Origin: Baekduia alba
GTDB taxonomy: Bacteria; Actinomycetota; Thermoleophilia; Solirubrobacterales; Solirubrobacteraceae
DNA: 64,000 nt
Assembly: GCF_028416635.1 (NCBI RefSeq)
Contig: NZ_CP114013.1
Coordinates: 4,774,001-4,838,000, forward strand
Direction: 5' to 3'
A program made the position numbers and the translations under genes. The notes below the pieces were generated by a model. The model ran no database searches. It worked only from the letters and a program-made list of their open reading frames with translations, and was not told the DNA's origin. How positions within the stretch are numbered: the first letter of the stretch is position 1; every line of letters starts with the position of its first letter. Positions 61,250-64,000 of the stretch are shown here, one piece after another.

Positions 61250-61729
61250 GTGCGCACGGATCCCACCGACAACGGCGGGCTGTTCGTCGGACGCCGCCCC
61301 GGGACGGCGCCGACCAAGTACCGGGCCCTGCCGGAGCGGGGAACGGCCGCGCGCCAGCGCATGGATCGCTTCGGCGCCAACGGGCTGCTGGCCCTCGAGA
61401 TCCTGGTCTCGCTGCTGTTCTGGGGCCCGATCCCGGCCGGCGCGCTGTGGCTCGCGTCGCGCGTGCAGTACTGGACCGACAACGTCGGCCTGGCGATCCT
61501 CGTCGCCTTCGTCGCGATGATCGTGGTGCTGATGGGCGGGCTGATGGTGCTCAAGCGCATCGACCACCTGTGGATCCTCATGCGCCGCGCCGCCGGGATC
61601 GACCAGCGCCAGGGCGCGATGGGCCGGGTCTTCGCCGTGACCGCGTGCATCTGCGCGGCGGCGTTCGCCTTCTGGTTCATCGTGATCAACGGCCCCGGCT
61701 CTTCCAGCTTCTCGGGCCAGGGCGGCTGA
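61250..61729 (+). CDS. Three-helix membrane protein, unknown function
   Basis: A 159-residue protein: a cytoplasmic N-terminus of about 45 residues (VRTDPTDNGGLFVGRRPG), then three transmembrane helices (GLLALEILVSLLFWGPIPAG; LAILVAFVAMIVVLMGGLMV; VFAVTACICAAAFAFWFIVI). A charged loop KRIDHLWILMRRAAG separates helices two and three. No family is recognised. The start is set by the TACGCT element 12 nt upstream. It precedes the aminotransferase gene by 11 nt. Confidence 0.75.
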   Translation: MRTDPTDNGGLFVGRRPGTAPTKYRALPERGTAARQRMDRFGANGLLALEILVSLLFWGPIPAGALWLASRVQYWTDNVGLAILVAFVAMIVVLMGGLMVLKRIDHLWILMRRAAGIDQRQGAMGRVFAVTACICAAAFAFWFIVINGPGSSSFSGQGG

Positions 61730-61740
61730 GGGCGCCGCGG

Positions 61741-62868
61741 ATGGCGCGGCAGCGCAAGGGGCTCCTCGGCGGCTACTACAAGCAGTTCGAGGGGCTGTCC
61801 GAGGAGGAGGTCAACGCGGACCTGCGCGCGGCCGCCGCCGAGCGGCGCGCGAAGCAGCTGGCGCGGCTGGAGCCGCTGGACCTCTCCCGCACCACCTGGC
61901 CCGAGTACCCGCCGCCGGCGATCGTCAACGCCATCACCTTCGCGGCGCGGCGCGGGCTGCACCGCTACCTCGACCGCGCGTCCGGGGAGCTGCGGTCCGA
62001 GTTGGCGCACCGCCACGACGTGGCCGAGGGCCGGCTGGTCGTCGGCGACGGCGTCGCCCAGCTGATCTCCGAGGCCGCCGGCGCGTTGCTGGAGCCCGAC
62101 GACGAGCTGGTCACGCCGTGGCCGTCCTATCCCCTGTTCCCGGTGGTCGCGCGCCACGCGCGCGGGCACGCGGTGCCGGTCTCCGGCTTCAGCGTGGACG
62201 GCGTCCTGGAGGCGGTCAACGACCGCACGCGGCTGATCGCGCTCTGCAATCCCAACGACCCGACCGGCGAGCTCCTGAGCCTCGCCGAGCTGACGCGGTT
62301 GTTGCAGGCCTTGCCCGAGCGCGTCGTCGTCCTGCTCGACGAGGCGCTGCGCGACTTCGTCGACGCCGAGCCGCTGGACGCGACCCTGCAGTTGTTGGAG
62401 GACTTCCCGCGGCTGCTGGTCTTCCGCACGTTCTCGAAGGCGTGGGGCCTGGCCGGGCTGCGCTGCGGCTACGCGATCGGCGGGCCGGGATCCGAGCCGC
62501 TGCTCGAGCAGCTGGCGCCGGAGCTGGGCGTCAACGAGCTGGCGCAGGCCGGCGCGCTGGAGGCGGTCCGGACGCAGGCCGGCGTCGTCGACCGCCGCCG
62601 CGCGCGCATCGCCGAGCACCGCGCTGAGCTGACCGACGCGCTGCGCGAGCGCGGCCTGGAGGTGCCGGCGTCGCAGGCCAACGTCCTGTGGGTGCCCGCA
62701 CCGGGCCCGCACGGCGCGAGCGACCTGGCGACGGGGCTCGACCGCGCCGGGATCGTCGTCCAGACCGGCAACGGCGTCGGCGCGCCGGACCGCGTCCGGG
62801 TGACCGTCCCGCATCGCCCGGAGGACGTCGCGCGCCTCCTGCGCTCGTTGGACGCCGCTTCCGGGTAG
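61741..62868 (+). CDS. Aminotransferase class I/II (HisC-like)
   Basis: A 375-residue fold-type I PLP enzyme: NPNDPTG, PLP Lys in FRTFSKAWGLAGLRCGYAIG, and the last segment VRVTVPHRPEDVARLL. This set is typical of histidinol-phosphate aminotransferase relatives. The first 45 residues (RKGLLGGYYKQFEGLSEEE) are a non-standard extension. Other histidine genes are absent here, so the true substrate may be another amino acid or phosphonate. It follows the membrane protein gene by 11 nt and likely shares its transcript. Confidence 0.83.
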   Translation: MARQRKGLLGGYYKQFEGLSEEEVNADLRAAAAERRAKQLARLEPLDLSRTTWPEYPPPAIVNAITFAARRGLHRYLDRASGELRSELAHRHDVAEGRLVVGDGVAQLISEAAGALLEPDDELVTPWPSYPLFPVVARHARGHAVPVSGFSVDGVLEAVNDRTRLIALCNPNDPTGELLSLAELTRLLQALPERVVVLLDEALRDFVDAEPLDATLQLLEDFPRLLVFRTFSKAWGLAGLRCGYAIGGPGSEPLLEQLAPELGVNELAQAGALEAVRTQAGVVDRRRARIAEHRAELTDALRERGLEVPASQANVLWVPAPGPHGASDLATGLDRAGIVVQTGNGVGAPDRVRVTVPHRPEDVARLLRSLDAASG

Positions 62869-62877
62869 CCCGAAGCC

Positions 62878-63120
62878 ATCATCATCGCCGGCGTCATCGC
62901 CCTCTGTATCGTCCTCGCGATCCTGGCGTTCATCGCGCCCCGCCTCTCGCGCCACCCGCAGCGCGGCGCCTCGGCCGCCTTCGGCGCCGGCGCCCGCGGC
63001 GGCTCCAAGGCTCCCGGCAAGCTCGGCAAGTGGTTCTCCAAGCCCTTCCGCACGAGCCAGAAGGCCGTCAACCGCAGCGCCGAAGGCGGCCGCCGGGGCC
63101 GCGGCAAGCTGCCGCTGTAG
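62878..63120 (+). CDS. 80-residue membrane protein with basic tail, apparent ATC start
   Basis: Clearly coding by codon use (nearly every third position is G or C). The N-terminus is a hydrophobic helix (IIIAGVIALCIVLAILAFIA), then APRLSRHPQRG and a Gly/Lys/Arg-rich tail with KLGKWFSKPF and GKLPL at the end. There is no ATG, GTG or TTG between the in-frame TAG at 62866 and the coding sequence; the first codon is ATC 62878. I associate proteins of this look with a small Thermoleophilia family of unknown function (possibly DUF6411, from memory, unverified). Confidence 0.7.
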   Translation: MIIAGVIALCIVLAILAFIAPRLSRHPQRGASAAFGAGARGGSKAPGKLGKWFSKPFRTSQKAVNRSAEGGRRGRGKLPL

Positions 63121-63126
63121 CCCGCG

Positions 63127-64000
63127 TTAGCGCCGCCGCGCGGCGATCTTCACGGTGCGCGAGGTGCCGGACACGTGGGCGCCGCCGTCGTGGGGCAGGC
63201 CGATGGTCCGGACCAGCATCGACGCCTTGCGGGCGCGAAGCGTGACGGAGTAGCGGCCGTCGGTGCCGACGTGCGCGCGCTTGAGCGGCAGCCAGGCGCC
63301 CTTGCCCGACTGGCGCTGGAGGGCGGCGATGCCGTTGGCCGTCGCCGGGATCACGCGGCCGCGAACGGTCACGCGGCCGTCGGCGCGACGCGTCACGGAG
63401 GTGATGCCCGCGCGGGCCGCGCTGCGGATCGTCACCGGCTTGGAGAAGAACGACGGGATGCCGTCGACGACGACCAGGGCCCGCAGCGTCTTGACGACCG
63501 GCGGCAGCGTGAAGGCGTACTCGCCCTTGCTGCTGCTGACCAGCGGGTTGCCGGTGTCGGCGAACGGCGCGCTGAACGGGAACGTCGTCGTCTGGAGCCG
63601 CACGCGCACGCCGCTGACCTTGGAGCCGCCGAGCTTGCCGCTGAGCTTCACGGTCCCGCCGTAGGTCACCGGGTCCTTGTCGGCGGCCAGCGTCGCGCTC
63701 GTCGCGGTCGAGGCGACCACGAAGGAGCGGTCGCCGCCGCGGCTCGTGCCGACCGAGTTGGTGGCCACGAGCCGGTAGTGATAGCGCTTGCCCGCGGTCA
63801 GGCCGCCGATGCGGGCGGCCACGTTGGTCGCGCGCGAGCCGGAGCCGGCGCCCTGCGTCGCGCTGCTCGCCCCGTAGGACGTGGTCAGCCCGTACTCGAA
63901 CTTGTAGGACGTGCTCGCGCCGTTGGGGTCGACCGCCCCGGTGAGCGTCGCGGCGTTGAGCCCGACGTCGCGCACGCCGCCGGTGGACGCGCCCGGCCGC
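63127..64000 (-). CDS. Secreted protein with FN3-like and Ig-like repeats, 5' part missing
   Basis: The frame is open to the window edge; 290 residues remain. The N-terminal part is a fibronectin-like repeat, LTGAVDPNGASTSYKFEYG and onward to GLTAGKRYHYRLVATNSVG, followed by two further beta-sandwich stretches (SATLAADKDPVTYGGTVKLSG; ITSVTRRADGRVTVRGRV). Such proteins are exported and surface-bound; the signal peptide is outside the window. Ends with TSRTVKIAARRR. Confidence 0.7.
   Translation of the reverse strand, partial: RPGASTGGVRDVGLNAATLTGAVDPNGASTSYKFEYGLTTSYGASSATQGAGSGSRATNVAARIGGLTAGKRYHYRLVATNSVGTSRGGDRSFVVASTATSATLAADKDPVTYGGTVKLSGKLGGSKVSGVRVRLQTTTFPFSAPFADTGNPLVSSSKGEYAFTLPPVVKTLRALVVVDGIPSFFSKPVTIRSAARAGITSVTRRADGRVTVRGRVIPATANGIAALQRQSGKGAWLPLKRAHVGTDGRYSVTLRARKASMLVRTIGLPHDGGAHVSGTSRTVKIAARRR

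Overview
The window is very GC-rich, gene-dense chromosomal DNA from a high-GC actinobacterium. The best guess is Thermoleophilia, order Solirubrobacterales. The hints are several secreted PQQ-type sugar dehydrogenases with a shared C-terminal tail, a calcium-binding-repeat protein with Cys-capped repeat blocks, paired ferritin-like proteins, an F420-type LLM oxidoreductase, wax-ester/DGAT and fatty acyl-CoA genes, and ECF sigma factors with long membrane-spanning tails. This placement is inference from gene content; there is no rRNA to confirm it. I see no integrase, transposase, prophage module or CRISPR array. One tRNA is present, tRNA-Pro(CGG).

Layout. 1-1541: end of a short-chain dehydrogenase, then cupin and ACT-domain genes. 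1551-5044: a five-gene minus-strand operon led by an HxlR regulator (FMN reductase, catalytically degenerate SDR, ring-cleaving dioxygenase, SIS protein), with a strong palindrome beside the regulator start; it looks like a quinone/electrophile response. 5139-11710: a large secreted beta-propeller plus RTX-repeat protein, two tandem secreted sugar dehydrogenases and a PlsC acyltransferase. 11711-12148: gene-free, with 57-bp tandem repeats and a perfect hairpin. 12149-19356: biotinyl carrier, crotonase, SEC-C and GNAT genes, a response regulator, then bioB-bioF-bioD and a VOC gene. 19380-25392: MarR-controlled drug exporter, LtrA-like and spermidine-synthase-like membrane proteins, and bioA, so biotin synthesis from pimeloyl thioester to biotin is complete within 10 kb. 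25511-28607: a translationally coupled operon of a membrane protein, two ferritin-like proteins and an L,D-transpeptidase.

28611-40453: rubredoxin, Nudix, PPOX-like, epimerase, SCP2-like and thiolase genes; a membrane-tailed ECF sigma factor; a Leu/Phe/Val-type dehydrogenase; MBL, MFS and HD-GYP genes. 40454-40908: gene-free, with a candidate structured RNA ending in an intrinsic terminator. 40909-49465: WS/DGAT, a sugar dehydrogenase lipoprotein, a SanA-like protein, TetR, fused pabB-pabC, and a RecQ helicase with a phosphoribosyltransferase-like C-terminus. 49650-56793: EamA, PhzF, a degenerate MBL protein, LLM oxidoreductase, an AhpD-like protein, tRNA-Pro, a second membrane-tailed ECF sigma factor with a coupled 80-residue partner, and NIF3. 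56766-64000: MocR regulator, a 61-residue protein, FadD, ABM, a LigD-type phosphoesterase, a membrane protein, a HisC-like aminotransferase, an 80-residue membrane protein, and the end of a secreted Ig/FN3-like protein.

A genome-style theme is that many genes on both strands have a TANNNT hexamer starting 12-17 nt before the start codon and no Shine-Dalgarno sequence, as expected for leaderless or nearly leaderless mRNAs. Two genes with this layout have ATC where the start codon should be. Two others have good coding sequence out of frame with their apparent start, which points to one-base indels in GC-rich runs.
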